From assembly GCA_029207755.1 (NCBI GenBank), contig JARCOQ010000002.1:41240244-41304243 (forward strand): a stretch of 64,000 nt of DNA, read 5' to 3'. The notes beneath the pieces are model-generated. The model was not told where the DNA came from and searched no databases. It saw only the letters and a list, made by a program, of their open reading frames with translations. The stretch comes from Chamaea fasciata (taxonomy: Eukaryota; Chordata; Aves; Passeriformes; Sylviidae). Made by a program: the position numbers and the translations under genes. This document shows, piece after piece, positions 11,353-25,503 of this stretch (position 1 is the stretch's first letter; every line of letters begins with the position of its first letter).

Positions 11353-14300
11353 AACCTCTTTTGCTTTCTTAAAATGTCATCTGACCCTGGAAGAAGCTAG
11401 AGATGTCTCTCTCTCCAGAACCATCATATCCTTGCCTGCAGGGCCTCTTCTGTTTGGTGCTCTCAGAGCAAGCCTAAGAACCCTGCTCTGTCCAAAATGT
11501 TTCTGCAATATGCCCATCTGCCAACTGCACTGTATCTAGGGCACTGCTCATGTTAAGGACATCTTAGATTCAGGTGGCTGCTTTACTTGAAAGTTTTTTT
11601 TTTACCCAGGCCTTTTAATATTTTTTATATCTTTTTTGTACATGAACGGCTTGGTATGTCAGGATCGGATAAATAAATACATTCAGTTGCTGCTGTTGGA
11701 AATCTCTCTACTTTGAATATCTAAATATTCATCAGACACAGGAGAAAATAAGCATAAAAGTAATTTTGGGACACACGAGGAGAAGGAAAATCTGAAATAC
11801 TTCCATTATTTTATTATTTTAATTTCATAGTAAGTATTCAATGGACAATGGCAGAAAATTAGGCCTGCCTCCCTTTTCTACATGAGTTCTCTAATCAACA
11901 CATTTTAGACTTGTGATTCATTTTCTCTCTTTCCACTCATTTCTGACACTCAACTGTGCCAAGCTGAACAACAGTTTCACTGAAAGGGCCTAAGAATCCT
12001 CCTCTCACTTCTTTCCTCAAGGTACAGATAGGATAGGATATCAATATGTTTAGGTCTTGTGTGATAAGAGATATAGATTCAAACATTGTTCATACTCTGC
12101 TGTAAATGTAGGATCAAGGAAACAGAAAAATCCAGGGTGATTAGGCACAATGCAGGTCGGTCACCTGGATGAGGGATTCACCCACATTCACCTTCTCCTA
12201 TGCTGCACCTCTTCCTCTTGTGTCCAACAGCTTCTACTCCCCAAGGAAGAGAAAAAATAGTCCCCTGAAGAAAAAAAAAGCATGTCCATTATTCCTTATA
12301 TTCCTTTTTTCTCTGAAGTGAAGAAACTGCTTTTCCTCCAGTCCAAAGCCTAGAGAATATCAGTCTCAGCTTCAGCATCACAATCTGACCTTTTGCTGTT
12401 CTCTTCTGGAGCAGGGTTCTTCCATCCATTTTTTTTAATGTCCCTTAATTCTACACAGCCCCCATGTGTTTAGGACATGTTCTGTTCTCTCAGAGTTCTA
12501 ATGATACTTGGTGGGGCTAGAGTCCTCAGTAGTACAAACCTCTTTGGCCCCGCAGTACCAGGCCAAAATGGCATTTCTGTGATCCTTGATTTCATCTTGA
12601 CAGGGAGTTCCATGAATCCATTGAATTTCATAGAAGAACTTTTATTCAGCCAAGACTCAACTGTTTATGGAAGTTAGATGGGTGAATACAGCATATTTTG
12701 CTTTTCTTTCTTTTTATTGATTTCTTTTATAGACTTACCATTTTCCACATATGCACATCATTACAGAAATCATAGTTTTGTGAACATGGCTTTAACTAGT
12801 AGCTGTGGTTCAGTCATCGTACAAGAACTTTACAACATCATTAAACCTCACTGATAGCTCGGATCTCATTGAATCACAGGCTACCTCACTGATTTCAGAA
12901 TGTAACAATCATTTCTTGTAAACACAAAATGTATGAAAGAAAGATTTTCCTCTGTTCCAATAAATTTTATTGTAAAAAAAATAATACATTTAGCAGACAG
13001 AACTATTCTATCAAATATTTTATTCTGTCATTAAACCTTAAATGTCTCCCTGCTTTTGAGAAATGAGAATAGATTATGCATTTAGGAGACTTCATAAACA
13101 AAGCTTAAAATTCATTCAACAACTAAGAAACTAAAGAAAAATGTTTTTTCATGTATTTTTCCCATGGGTTCCTTTTTTTTTTCTGCACCCATTTACAGCT
13201 GAAATAATAGGAATAATTTTAAATGTATATAAATGGAAACAAACCTAATGTGGGCTTCACTGTGTAGGCTAGGATTCTTTCACAGATATTATTGTCATTC
13301 ATTTTCCAAAGGCTAACATTGAAAAAAGCAGCTCTGGCTGTAAAGAACAGGAAATAGGAACAGCAAAGAACAATTACACCTACAGCTGTATAATATAGTC
13401 AGAATATAGCTAAGCAATACCTTGTCAAAATTAGCTGCAGAAAGTTACTGTGATGTATTATTTCTCATTTTATAAGAGCCACTTTTTGAGTGGCTATAAA
13501 ATTAATCAGTGCAAAGTTCAGGAGCTTTCAAAATACAGGTCACTACTTTGTTGAGGAGATTAAGTATCTGTCAAAACTACTTTAAGTGGTATTTAATAAA
13601 TTCATCTTTTTTCTGATAGCTCCAGAAAGGGCTGTGAAAAGACGGATGTAATTGGGGATCACCACCCAAGGCTTAAGTAAACAAATTAAACAAATTCATT
13701 GCTAAAAGCAGTCACCTCTGACAATCAAGCTGAGCTGAGCAGGTGCAGGGCACACCTGGGGCCCCCAGTGCCCCCTGGGATGGGACCACACCAGAGGCAG
13801 AGGGTCATCCTTGAACAGAAACAGTCACAATCAAGTTCCTCTAGCTAGAGAAAAAGAGACATGACTTTTGTTGTTGTTGTTGCTTTTGCAGAGGGTTTAG
13901 CTGAGATAGGACAGTCTTACCCATCTTTAGGATAAGAATATTCCAGAATATTGTGAAAGACAGGAATGTTAAAAAGTGCAATATTAATGCAGGCCAAACA
14001 GTCCCAGGACAAGGTGTCAACTCAATGACTGATTGGGGAAACCTTGATTTTGTATTCAGGTATGAAAATTTTGAAATCTGACTTAGGATACCTAAGTTTC
14101 ATTTTGCATGAGAGCCTGTGTAGCTGAGATGAAGAGGCTGCATTACAATAGAAATCTGGGGATTCAGTGAGGGGACCTGTTTGTTGGAAATATTATTTCA
14201 CCTGCCAAAAAAAATTACTTTGGTAAAATTATTTTAGTCAAAATGCATGTCTTCGAAGAAGCAAAACCTAAAATAATCACTGTAATAGTAAAGCTCCAAC

Positions 14301-16474
14301 ACAAAATAAAATGAAGAGACCACAACATTTCATAACAGTGTACTAGAAAGAGCAAGTTTGATGGCAGGATCTGAATGAGCTTAGGGCAGAGATAATGAAT
14401 CAAGTTGGGAGTGAGGGAAGCTGGAGAACTGAACAAGAAGTCTAAAATGCAGCATCTAATACCTGATAGGTTGGTAGCTAGGAACATTTATTTTGAGAGA
14501 TTGCATGCTCAGGTAAAGCAGATAAACTCCAAGGAATGGAATTGGAATTGAGCAAATTAATAGAGCTCCAATTGTTTCCCTATCTGAAAGAAAACAGAAG
14601 AGCCAAGACTGAATATTTTGGGAGTTGCAGTTCTAAAAGCAGAATAAAATTTGCAGAGATATCAGAAAGACAAACCAGTGAGTTTTCTGAGCAAATTGGC
14701 TTTCTTTAATCACTATGCAGTTCCAAAAGGAAATCAAACAACTTTCAGAGACTATCAAACAGATGTGAAGAATGAAGCTGTAGTGCTGAATGGAGATCTA
14801 GTATTTCTCTTTCAGTTATAATCGAAAGCTGAGGAGGACTTTGTATTGTATGGACAACTCTCAGGCAAATAGTAATTAGAAGTTACGTATCTGAATAGAG
14901 AGACTGAGGTATTTCATTTGAAAAGACCTGTGGATGATTGCTTTATCTCCTTCATTATCAGAGTGTGTTAGAACTCAGCTGCATATTTCAGATGTATCTG
15001 CTGGTTCAGTGCATACTAAGTACAAGGGGATATAGACTTAAAACACTAAGATTTAACTACTATTCTGTGGGGAATGGTGGTAGTTTAAATTCCAGTGATA
15101 ACCAGAGGACATTCTGACAGATGCTTAGTGTCTGTAATTAGTGTGGGAAGCAGACTCTAAGCAAGAGTCTTTAAAGTTTAAATCTCACAAGGGAAAGATA
15201 AAGACTTAATATGAGAGGGAAAAAATGTAAAAAAAAGGAAGATCTTACTTGACAGTTTTTGGATTGCTAATTGTAATTCTGTCCTGGCTTCCAGTGTTTG
15301 CAATGGGATTTTTGGTGCCACAGTTTTCCTGAGGCAGACCTACATTTTTCATTCAGGCCTTGATTTCCCTCTGTATGATTGCATATAGTGAGCTCTTGAC
15401 AAAGGCATCATGTAGTGCCTGCAAAGTTATGTTCCTATTCTTTTCATGTGCTTCAGACCTCATGTATAGCATACCCCAGAAGAGAAAGTGGTCATTGTTC
15501 TATCTGGATGTAGTTTTAAGAACACCAAAAACACTTTCACAGGTGCCTCTGATAGCACCTTAGCCTCATCATTAAATAGATATTGTTGATTATGATTCAT
15601 TTATTACTGCTGATTGAATCTAAAAACCTTTCACTACAAAAGGACTCCATAAAGACTCAAATTGCTTTCCTGTAATATTTTTTATTTTTATTCTTCAGGG
15701 CAAACATCTGATATAGAAAGATTTTCGGTTTCAACTGCATTCAACTGCATTCTTTAGTTGGCTGGTATGGGCTTATTGTCAGGAAGCAGCTCTGCCATTG
15801 CTGATGTGTTCCACCTACTGGGTTCCCCAGCTCTGCCAGGCTCCATGCCCTTGCCAGTGTCCTTGCTATCTTCCTACTGGATATAATTTGAAATACTGGA
15901 TTTTTTTTTTTCTTAACACACTATTCAAGGTTAGATTTTAGACCACGCTCTGCAGATCTGTAATAGCAGATAGTTGCTTGATCATGAGTCTTGTCAACTA
16001 GCCATATATGGTTCAAGAGGATTTGATTTAATTGAATACCATTAGTTTAATACTTTGTAAGGATGGGAATATAATATTCATTTACTATACTATGGAAGAA
16101 AAAATATCTACTTTTTTATCTTTTATGCTCTTTAGGACTTTTTAACTTTGATTTTAAATAGCTTATCACAAATTTTGACCACATTGCAGAGATGTCATTT
16201 ATGAAGTCCATTGCAGCAGACTTTATTTTTTCTTCTGCTGTTTTAGCAGTACCATTTGAAGGACTTTGCATATTAACTGAGCTCAATGTAAAAGATATTA
16301 TATTTTTTTTGACATTGATCTAAGTATTTAAGTTTAAATAGATCTTGGAGTGAAAAACAGCAAAAGGATATAAAATAAATTAAAGGTTTGTACAAGGGAA
16401 TGAATACGAGAATGAAATGTCTGCCAAATCAAGATGCAGTATTTCACTTTTACTTATTTTGACTCCAAAGATCT
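11353..16474. other. Unique AT-rich DNA, no gene seen
   Basis: No named repeat or gene recognised. Small items are a (GTT)n stretch at 13868-13881, a short GC-rich patch near 13735-13805, a second GC-richer patch near 15770-15870, and a direct repeat of CAACTGCATT at about 15731-15752. Open frames (for example 12477-12677 + and 14215-14487 -) carry no known motif. Confidence 0.45.
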
Positions 16475-16800
16475 TCATCGTTGCTGTGTGGCTTTGCTGC
16501 CGTTCTGAAGTCTATCCACAGAACCTCTGACATCTGCCACTAACCTTCTTTCCCTGAGGACCAGACTCCCAGCTGATGCAAGAAGTGCAAGCCCAATGAT
16601 TCCTTTACATGAGACCTGATTTTGATACAGACTTTGCCTCAGGGTTGCTTTGTCTATTGTCACCACTCCTGTTGTCAGACCTGACACAGACTGAGTTTCT
16701 CCCAGAGGCTTGGCAAGGACTGACCTCGGCATCCTTGCAGAGTTCCATTAGCTTCAAACCAGGTTGCCCTATAGGACCTGGTTGTGGCTATGGGACATAA
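16475..16800. other. GC-richer patch with open frames on both strands
   Basis: An 85-codon minus-strand frame (16475-16732) and a 63-codon plus-strand frame (16609-16800) overlap. The minus-strand translation is free of low-complexity sequence, but I recognise no domain and see no convincing splice sites at its ends. It could be a decayed retroelement or chance. Confidence 0.2.
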
Positions 16801-19800
16801 GCTGAAAACTCTTCAAGAAAATGTTTAATCTCATTATGCTTTGAAATTTCATCTATAGAAGCCTCAAGGTGAAATAGAGGTTACAGTCACACAGCAGTGC
16901 TCACTGATTGATTGTTTCACACTTCAGTAATATTAGCCTTTTTCATGAATACCACTTCCACAAAATATGTATTGTCCTAATCTTTAAAGAATATTCTAGA
17001 CAATGGAAATATTAACTACATGTTCAAATGATCTTCTGCTCTTTCAAGAAATGTATTTTCTCAGCAGAGATCCACTCTTTGATGACATTAGTTCACTTTA
17101 AACTGATAGATCCATGGCTAAATCAAATTTTTTTAGCAAAATTACAGATTTTCCTGTGAAATTTGTATCAACGGATGCATCTCCTAATATGTTTTTTGAT
17201 ACTGGTTTGCAAATACTGCTCTCTATAAATAACATCTTTAAATATCTGTAAAGCGGAACTGAAATCATTCTGAAATTGTTTTTGTTTCTTACTTCTTCCT
17301 GCTCTCCCTGTACCTTTAGTTCTTCTCTTCTCATCCTGCTTTAAATTCTCCAAGATGGATTAGGAAATAAAACCCCTTCCATAGCTCTCCTGTTTGTTGG
17401 GTCCTGACTCAGATTATGAAGGTCTTCCCTTCCCCTTGGAGGGGGAGAAAGGGATACAACAGATGGTTCTCTCTCTTTTTGACTACTTATTTGGTGAGGT
17501 CTGCATTTTCTTTTTGGAACTCCTTTCTGATGAGTTGGAAAAAAAACCCCTTATCTCTGCAGTATGTTTTACTTTCTGAAGTAGGTATTCTCTGACAACC
17601 CCAGCTGTAGCACTCATACCATTTTTCTACTTACTCAGTTTTTAAAAGAGAGAATTTTTTTTTTTGTGAAGTCAGCTTGGCAGCAGTGCTTATTTGCTCT
17701 TCCTTCATTTGCTGGCCATTTCTCATTACCTGCCTCTTTCTACACTGCAGTGAAGGCATACACAGCACCCTATTTTAGTCAAGACACTGCAGAACTAATA
17801 AAAAAATACATCACTAGGTTGGAAAAATTCTAATACTAGCTTTCATTAACAAGAAAATGAGACAAGTCACAGGATTCATGAATAAAAACCAAAATGCAGT
17901 ATAAAAAAATTAACAATGCAGAATCATTACTTTTAGTCCCCCAACCTCATAAACAGGCATTTACTTAGTTCTGTTTGCAAAAAGCCTGAGCATATAGCAA
18001 GAATAGTAATTTTTATACCTTTTTTCCCATGTTTCAATAACCACTGATATTTTATCTGTATGCTACCAGATAACTCAAAATACAAATTTTATCCAGACTG
18101 AGGGCAGGAAAGGGCAGGAAGGAAGGCTTGCTGGCATTTCTTCAAATGAGCACTGAAGCATACAACACAGTGTTTAAACCCTTTTATTTTCAGGCATGTA
18201 GGAAAAGAGATAATGCTTTGAAACTTATTCCAGGAGAAAGACTTCAAAGTCAGCACAGCAACATCTTTTGAGCAAAACTGACCATACAGAATGAGTTTAA
18301 ATTGGCTTCTTACTTTGCTTCATGGGATTTTCTTTTGATCTCATACCACAAGACCTAAAGACAGATTTATTCTATGATCACACTGCAGCCTAAATCCATT
18401 GAGTAGTAAAGAGTTTGCGGGGATGCTCCCCATTTCAAGTAAGCCCTAATCTCTTGAGAATAACATAAAGAATAAATTTTCTGGATTTTTGCAGGGGAGA
18501 ACTCTTGCAAATTATCCTAGAAAGATTGCCTTCTGGGTGTGCTGAGACATTCCACATGTAAACCATTTAATATATTTTTCCTCCAGTATAACTTGCTTCC
18601 TTTTAGCCCCAACAAGTACCAACTGAAAATTCTTCATTTTTTTATTTGATTTTACTCAATGAAAAGATTATTGACAAGTCACCTTTTTTTGAAGAGAAAT
18701 TTCTATAAAGCTTTGAAAGCAACCAGCTTTCCAGCAGAATAGTAAACTGTGAAAGACTTGCAGTAATGGTTTGGCTAAAGAATGTTTTTTCCTCTGACTG
18801 TCAAAAAGAAAGGTTACAAAGACAGCTTTTTCTGAAACACACAGATTTTGGTGATGTTAACCAAAAAAAGGTTTATGCCTTTCCAGGAGAGCTCTCTGAT
18901 CACTGCTGAAGACACAGGGAGAGGTCAGAATGAAAATTTGAAACAAAAAATAAACCTTTTTACACCAATCATTTTTTCCAGAAAAACAAGATTCTCTCTC
19001 TCTCTCTCTGAATGTGAACAACTGCCTCTTAAAGTCTCAGAAATTGTTGCAGGAGCTGTCATATTCCAGTAATTTCTAGCAATAGCTCAATTTACTAGGT
19101 AATAATGCATTTTAGGCTCAATATCAAAAACAGAGGCCAAAAGAAGATCCTGCTGTTGCAAATTGTCATGGGAACATTCAGTAGTGTTTTCAGAGAAAGT
19201 CTAAGAGGCACATTTTTAGACTTAGTGGAAGTCTGCAAATGACGAACCCAGAGGAGTCTGTTAAGGAAAAAAAGCAACTGTAATCAAAGACAGTAAGTTT
19301 GTAAGGAGATTTCTGACTTTAAGCAAATGTTAACATCTTTAATTTAGCTTTTTAAAAAATACATTATTTGTATAATATTCCAATGGCTTAGTGAGAAAAA
19401 GGAAGAAGTCCTTGATCAATTATAACAAAAAGGAAAAAAATACAAAATATTTTAATTTCTACTAATTTAAAAGTTTATTGTGCTATTTGGGAAAGTAGCT
19501 CAGAGAAAGCTAATTGGCAGAAGTGCTGTTGAACTCTTATTGCTGTAAGCATCTTCCTGTTCTTGAGTTTGGTCTTTCAGACACAAAAATTGTCTTTCTT
19601 GCAGAGGTGATCTTCAGGAACTGTTTCTCAGCATGTTTTCATTTTTCACCTAAGAGTAGCCAGACACTGTTTAAGCAGTAAAGGACCACCAGCTGGACAC
19701 TACATGCTTTTGACATTACTCTGTGCATGAAGCACAGAAATTGAATACTTTATAAATGCCACACAATTTTTGGTAGAGTGAAGGTAGGTTCTATCCTGGA

Positions 19801-20213
19801 GCAGTAATTAATAAGGTTCATGAGCTTTTCCCATCAGAAATAATTTTATTTTGAAAGCTTTTTTAATTGGTAAAATGTTGCTGTTTATTCCACAAGAACA
19901 CCTGTCTTCTTTTGTTTTCCTTTGTTCAGCTTTTCTACTTCTACCACCTTTCTTTTTAAAAACCTGTATTGATTGTAGTTTTTCTTACTTATCTGTTATC
20001 TTACTTGCTTTAGATTGAATGCCATCTCTTCATTCCGGAAAAGTTCCTGCCTGAAACGCAAGAGGGGGGAATTTATTATGGGACCTTATATTCAGAATAG
20101 GGATTCCGACCTCATCTGTTAAAACATAATTATGATGTTCCTCAACACAGACAGTATGCCTCATTTTTGTTTAGCTTGCTATCTATGCCTTTTTAAATTT
20201 TATTAAAATGTAG
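16801..20213. other. Unique AT-rich DNA, no gene seen
   Basis: No named repeat or gene recognised. There is a short (TC)n run at 18993-19009 and a GGGCAGGAA duplication near 18103-18121. Confidence 0.45.
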
Positions 20214-20320
20214 GTTATTTTTATTATCTTGCGCTTTCTTTTTGCTTTATTTATTGAAACATCTCTGAGCATGTTATTTTTATTACCTTGCAGATTTTTT
20301 TTTGCTTTATTTACTATGGA
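20214..20320. repeat. Degenerate tandem duplication, ~59-base period
   Basis: GTTATTTTTATTATCTTGCG followed by TTTGCTTTATTTATT (from 20214) recurs as GTTATTTTTATTACCTTGCA followed by TTTGCTTTATTTACT (from 20273). The two units are diverged but clearly related. Confidence 0.75.
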
Positions 20321-20340
20321 TTTTAAATTTTCATTTCAAG

Positions 20341-20590
20341 CGTTAGGGCGCATCACAGTACAGAAGCATGCCTTGTCATAGGCATGCACAAGTTTATTGA
20401 CAACAGCCAGTTCAGGATCAGTGCTGTTCTCATCTTGATTTGGCAGGCATGTGCCTTTTATTATATTTATGATATCATAAAAAATACTATTTACTCAGCT
20501 TATTAAGGAACCCTCTCAACAGCTTAGGGACAAACAAGGTACTCAACCAAAACATTCCTCAACACTCTAAGCCTCTCGCTGCCCCTCAGT
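20341..20590 (-). mobile_element. Possible minus-strand solo LTR
   Basis: Read on the minus strand there is a TATA-like ATAATAAAAGGCAC (about 20451-20464). About 60 bases later comes AATAAA (plus-strand TTTATT at 20393-20398), and then an inverted repeat GCATGCC/GGCATGC (20366-20387) that could form a hairpin. This layout is like the promoter, R and U5 of a retroviral LTR. I cannot match it to a named family, the outer ends are guessed, and no target-site duplication is seen. It could also be a coincidental set of motifs. Confidence 0.3.
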
Positions 20591-23500
20591 CTTTTGTGGG
20601 ATACTTATATGTGTCTCTGCTCTGATCAATTTGTGTGGCCTCACAATAGTGAGGTCAGCAATCTCTGAGGTGAGGGATTTCTGATAAAAACCAAGGAGCT
20701 TCAGAGACTCGAGGGAAAAAGAAACAAAATTGTTTCTGAGATAGAGTTGTTGACATAAAAATATGTGACAGTCATCTGATATTTTCTTTCTTACTTCACT
20801 TCAGACTGCATGGCACACAGGAACAAATGAGGTACTTCTCCATGAGAACTGGACACAAATACCTGTCCCCTTTTACAAAAATTACCATGCTACAAACCTT
20901 CCCCAAGTACTTATATTTGCAGTTGTGCAATGTCCTCTCCTCAGAAGGTCAGCTTCAGCTCCTGATCCTAGGGGAGTTATTCTTGTCACATGAATGCTTA
21001 TGCTTTGCTAATTTTTGTATGGACTGTTGAAAGGCAATTGCAGGCAGTGCAAAACAAAGCTCTGATTACCATAGTTGTTATGATTTGAGCCAAGAAGGCC
21101 TGCTGGAAATTTTCCCCTTTCATCTTTGTTCAGTTTTGGACTGTGTTCTTAGGAAAAACAATCAACATTTCCAGTGAGCTTAGATGATACCTATATTTAA
21201 CACTTCTGTCAAACTGCTATATTAAGATCCCAACTCATTTTAACTGTTTATGTAAGACAAATTATTGGATGCTAGCTGCAAGATAATAGGTCCTTTAAAC
21301 ACACTAAAGCAATTCCCTCTAATTTTACTAAATAAAAACTCTGTAAAACAGTGTTAATGAACTGGCTCTAACTGTCTTGTGACTAATCTTTCCATGCAAA
21401 ACTGCATTTTTTTATGCTTCGTGAAAAAATATGAGGTTCAAAAGAAACTGATGAAAATTTTAAAAAGCCAATTATTTTATAAGAATTTTCCCTAAGAAAA
21501 TGCCATTTATCTCCTTTCCAGAAATATAAAGCCAAAATACTGGCCCCAGTCATCAATAAGAGTATCAATCCAATTTACTTGACAGTTTCTGAATTTTGAA
21601 TATGGCAAAATGAGAATATAGCAGGGTATCAAAGAAAATTTTATTTATTTCATAAGAAAAGGCCTGAAACATTATATAGTTCTCAGTATCAATGCATTAT
21701 TGCTATCATGTAGAACACTGGACTAACAGATTAGCTCTAAATAGACTGGGTCAGCAGTGTGCTTCCAAAGTGAGATTCATGCTCTTCTCTGAAATCTCGA
21801 GGAGTGGTCTTTGGGGATCTTGAACTGTACCACCTTAGATGAAACTTAACTGGAAGAGGAGCTCCAGGAGAATGGCTGGTGCACTCTATCAACCAATGGT
21901 CACCCAATCCATCAGGCCAAAACAGAATTGGCCTGAAAAAAGTACAAACAAAATGTCCAAACCAACCAACCAACCAAACAAAAACCCTCCAGAACTTCAC
22001 TGCCAATTATTTTCCTTTCAGATGGTACATTCCAACTGGTCTGTCACCATGTGCTAACGTAGGCACAGCCATGTGCTTCTCCTTTTGCAGTAGCGAGGTG
22101 TAATCCCTTCACAGGGGCCTGAAGGTACTTAGTACCTCACCTCATATGTACATGGGATAAATTTTAAATCATGCTTCAATATTGCACAAACATTTTTTTC
22201 ATCATGCATGATGCCAGAGTTGAACTCATAAAGAAATTAATAAAAATGGAAAACAGTTTTAAGCCTAAATAAAAAAAGGTTGACTGCCCAATATGACCAT
22301 GAAAGTATGAGATTTTTGCACATCCTCTGCCTGTGCATTATTCAGGTAAACACTATATTTGAGCATCAACAAAAGAGGCTTGGGGTTTTGTGGGTATTTT
22401 TAGCTTTGACCTGGTAAAATTTAGTCATTATAATAAGAAATAAATGCATAAAAAGAATCAGAAAAGATGCATATAAGTGCATATATACTTGTTCACTGAT
22501 GGCCAACATGGGGTTGAAACAAATCCTACCCCCAGGAATAAAGAAGAAAATCACCCTCGATATTTTATACCCCAGGCAGCTTTTATTTTCAACTTTTGAA
22601 CTCCTTTTTCATTGCTCCCTCTGAGGAAAACCTTGCCTCACAGCAATGTAAGGTAAAAAGGGAATGGCAGCTTGAAAGAGAGGATTGCCACTTTTCATCA
22701 TAAGTCTGCCAAGTTGACAGCCAGAAAACATTACCAGCTAGAAAATTGTCCTTGGAGAGGTGTTTTGATCTCCTTCACCATGAACACATGTGCAAGCATT
22801 GTATTAGAATGCATTTATTTATTTTGATTTTTTAATGTGTTGTATTTGTTTGAGTTCAAGTGATATCCATGGGCTCAGTATACATCTTAAGAAATCTTAT
22901 CTGTCTCTTCTTTCCTCCAGTCATTTTTATGAGTGAGCTGCTCATGTATGCAGATATTTTTACAAAGCATGAAATTTTCCAGATGAAACCTCAAGCGAAC
23001 TGTTCCCATTATGGTTCAGTAAATGCCTCCCAGATTCTTCCACACAAAAGAAACCTCATCTCCTTCTTTGGAGTTTATTACATGGTCTGTTTGCAAATGT
23101 TTCTTCCTTTGCCTACCTTTCAAATCTTATTCTGAAGGTATAATTCTTAAGTCAAATAACTTCCTTAACAATCATGAGCAACTACTTGAGAAAAATGTTT
23201 GTTCTTTCAAGAGCATCTAGAGAAAAATTGTGTTTTTACCCTACCAAGAGGAAAACTCTGTAGGCATGTACAATACAGCAAAAAATTAAAAATGGTTACA
23301 TACAAAACCAAACAAAAATAAACCAAAACAAGTGAACAAGTGAGAAGATAAGCAGCATTTTGTCTGGAGGCTGATATAATTAGGTTCCTTGGAGGAACAC
23401 GTGCCTGAATAATTGTCTGACTAAGGGGAATAGTCTTTTTCACACAGTCAACATTTTTAGATTCCACAGTGACCTGACTCCCATGAAGTTTTGGGTCTGG

Positions 23501-24098
23501 CAAATCAGACTCAAAGTTTTATGTTTCAAGGTTGCATAAAGAAATCAAATTTCTTTAATATTTTTTCTTCTTGCAAAACTTTTGCCTTAATGAAAGTCAT
23601 GACTCAAGAGAAATTTTTGTCTCTTTTTTATAGAAAATTAACTTTGGTGGTTAAACTTTGGTGATAAATATTAAACTTTGATGATAAATTCTGATGGATA
23701 TTAGCCATATGCAACATAAATTTCTCCCACATCACTGTTCTTAATCTCAGCAAAGATAAAACTCTCAAAACAGAGCTTGTTGTTGCATCATGGAAGATGA
23801 GGGATCTAGCAGAAATTGCAGAGGACTGCATGCAGTACACATTTTGAGGAAGCACATTAAAAAAGAAAAAAAAAAGGCTGATTTTTTTCTCTTAGTTTCA
23901 TTTGAATAATCAAACTCTAAATTGGAGCACTTAAATGGAAGTCAAGGAACTTGGAGTGTGATGGAGGAAGCAGTAATCAGTTTGAAAAGATGTTGAATCT
24001 CTGATGAGCGTTGAATATGTCAGATTAAGTTATGTCCTAGAAAGGGAGGTTCCCTGAACAAATGCTAGTCACTTTAAATTATTCTGCATTTCAAACAG
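20591..24098. other. Unique AT-rich DNA, no gene seen
   Basis: No named repeat or gene recognised. Small features are an (AACC)n run at 21959-21979 and a short tandem array around 23637-23690, where ACTTTGGTG/ACTTTGATG units recur beside ATAAAT. Open frames on both strands (for example 21737-22006 -, 22860-23135 +, 23207-23503 -) have no known domain. Confidence 0.45.
23637..23690. repeat. Short degenerate tandem repeat
   Basis: TTAACTTTGGTGG, TTAAACTTTGGTGATAAATA and TTAAACTTTGATGATAAATT follow one another. This is three diverged copies of one 13-22 base unit. Confidence 0.7.
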
Positions 24099-24198
24099 GA
24101 AATCATCCAATTAGACTAACAGCTGCAGAGATTGGAATAAGATTTGCATATTAGAAAATTAAGGAAAATGCAGCTGAGTACTATGGAAAGGAGCTAAG
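24099..24198 (+). other. Candidate non-coding exon (speculative)
   Basis: This 100-base stretch is bounded by an acceptor-like ATTCTGCATTTCAAACAG and a near-perfect donor, AAG then GTAAGTC. All three forward frames contain stops, so it could only be an untranslated or long non-coding RNA exon. It is listed because the next strong donor on the same strand lies about 1.4 kb downstream at the end of a similarly sized segment. Splice-like motifs arise often by chance. Confidence 0.15.
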
Positions 24199-25503
24199 GT
24201 AAGTCATTTCCCCTCTTCTTTTCTGTAATAAAACTTAATTTCAAGGACTTTTAGGATATGAAAATGACTTCAAATTTATTTCATGTGATTAAAACAGGAA
24301 AAAAAATTTACCATGAATTATGCCAGATTTTTTTTTTCATATGTATGTTCTCCTTGTCCTGAAATATCCACTGTTTCTTTCAAGGTGGGTGGAGACTTTT
24401 GTATTTCTTCTTGTTCCAGGTCCATTCCAGTACCATCACTATTATTTCCAAATGTTTTAAAGAATATAAGCAACAATATTATATTGAAATTGCTCTTTGG
24501 TTAAGAGTCATCTCCGTTTGAATCTTTGTTTACAAAGACAATCTGAGATTGCAAACTGTAAACTATATGTGAAAAAGGAAAGCATAGGTGACATCAGGAA
24601 AAACAGTAACACAGAAGATGAAAATGAAATTCTGTAGTGAAAAAACTCAGCCTCAGTAACAGACAGAATTCTGATGCCAGGGAAAAATAACATGATGAAA
24701 GAAAATAATTTTGAAAATACAGCATACTATTAAAACACCTTGAGCATTCTATTGTATCTGAGAAAATATATGAAACCAACATAATTTTACCTTGCCACCT
24801 CCATGTAGTTTTAAGATCAGAAGATGTAAGCCAGACAGTATGTCAAAATTATCTTTAACTTTTAATAACTGGACTAATATTAGGCATCATTCTAAAAGAG
24901 CAAAATTGATAGAGTCATGAAGCGTCAGGCACAATATGTAATTTTTTGTTTGATTTTTCTCTGTGAAGAATTGTGTTTAAAGAAAAAAAAAAGAAAAAAT
25001 TCACATGGTAAATCTTTTTATTTTTAAAATAAATAATTTTTTTTTGTTTTTCCTGATCCTCTCAGATACTTACAGATATCCTACTGTAGCTTTTGGCAGT
25101 GTACATCCCATGAGTGTCCTTCCTGAGACACAACTCATTTCTGAAGAGGTTGCTCCTGCAGGAATCTCCAGTTTGATAAGGAAAAGGATTTTTTTTAAAC
25201 TGTCCATGCACTGAATGTCAGGGCACATTCCCATGCTGCATACACAATGCCTCCCACAGGATTTTCACCAAAGTATTTTGCCTGGGGTCTCTGTCCATTT
25301 GGTATACATGCAATGTCTTCTAACTTACCACAAGAGTTCACTGAAATCACAAGTAGATCTCTAGCAGGCAGAAATTCAGCCTTTAAGTGCTTTGATTCCT
25401 CTGAGCCTGTTTTAAAATGCTTCATTCCCCTGATGTCTATTAAATGAGCCTCAAAACATAATTAGGAAACAGTCTAATAATTTTCCTTTATATGTAATTT
25501 CAG
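24199..25503. other. AT-rich DNA between the two candidate exons
   Basis: No repeat family recognised. Overlapping short open frames on both strands near 25195-25447 show no domain. Confidence 0.45.
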
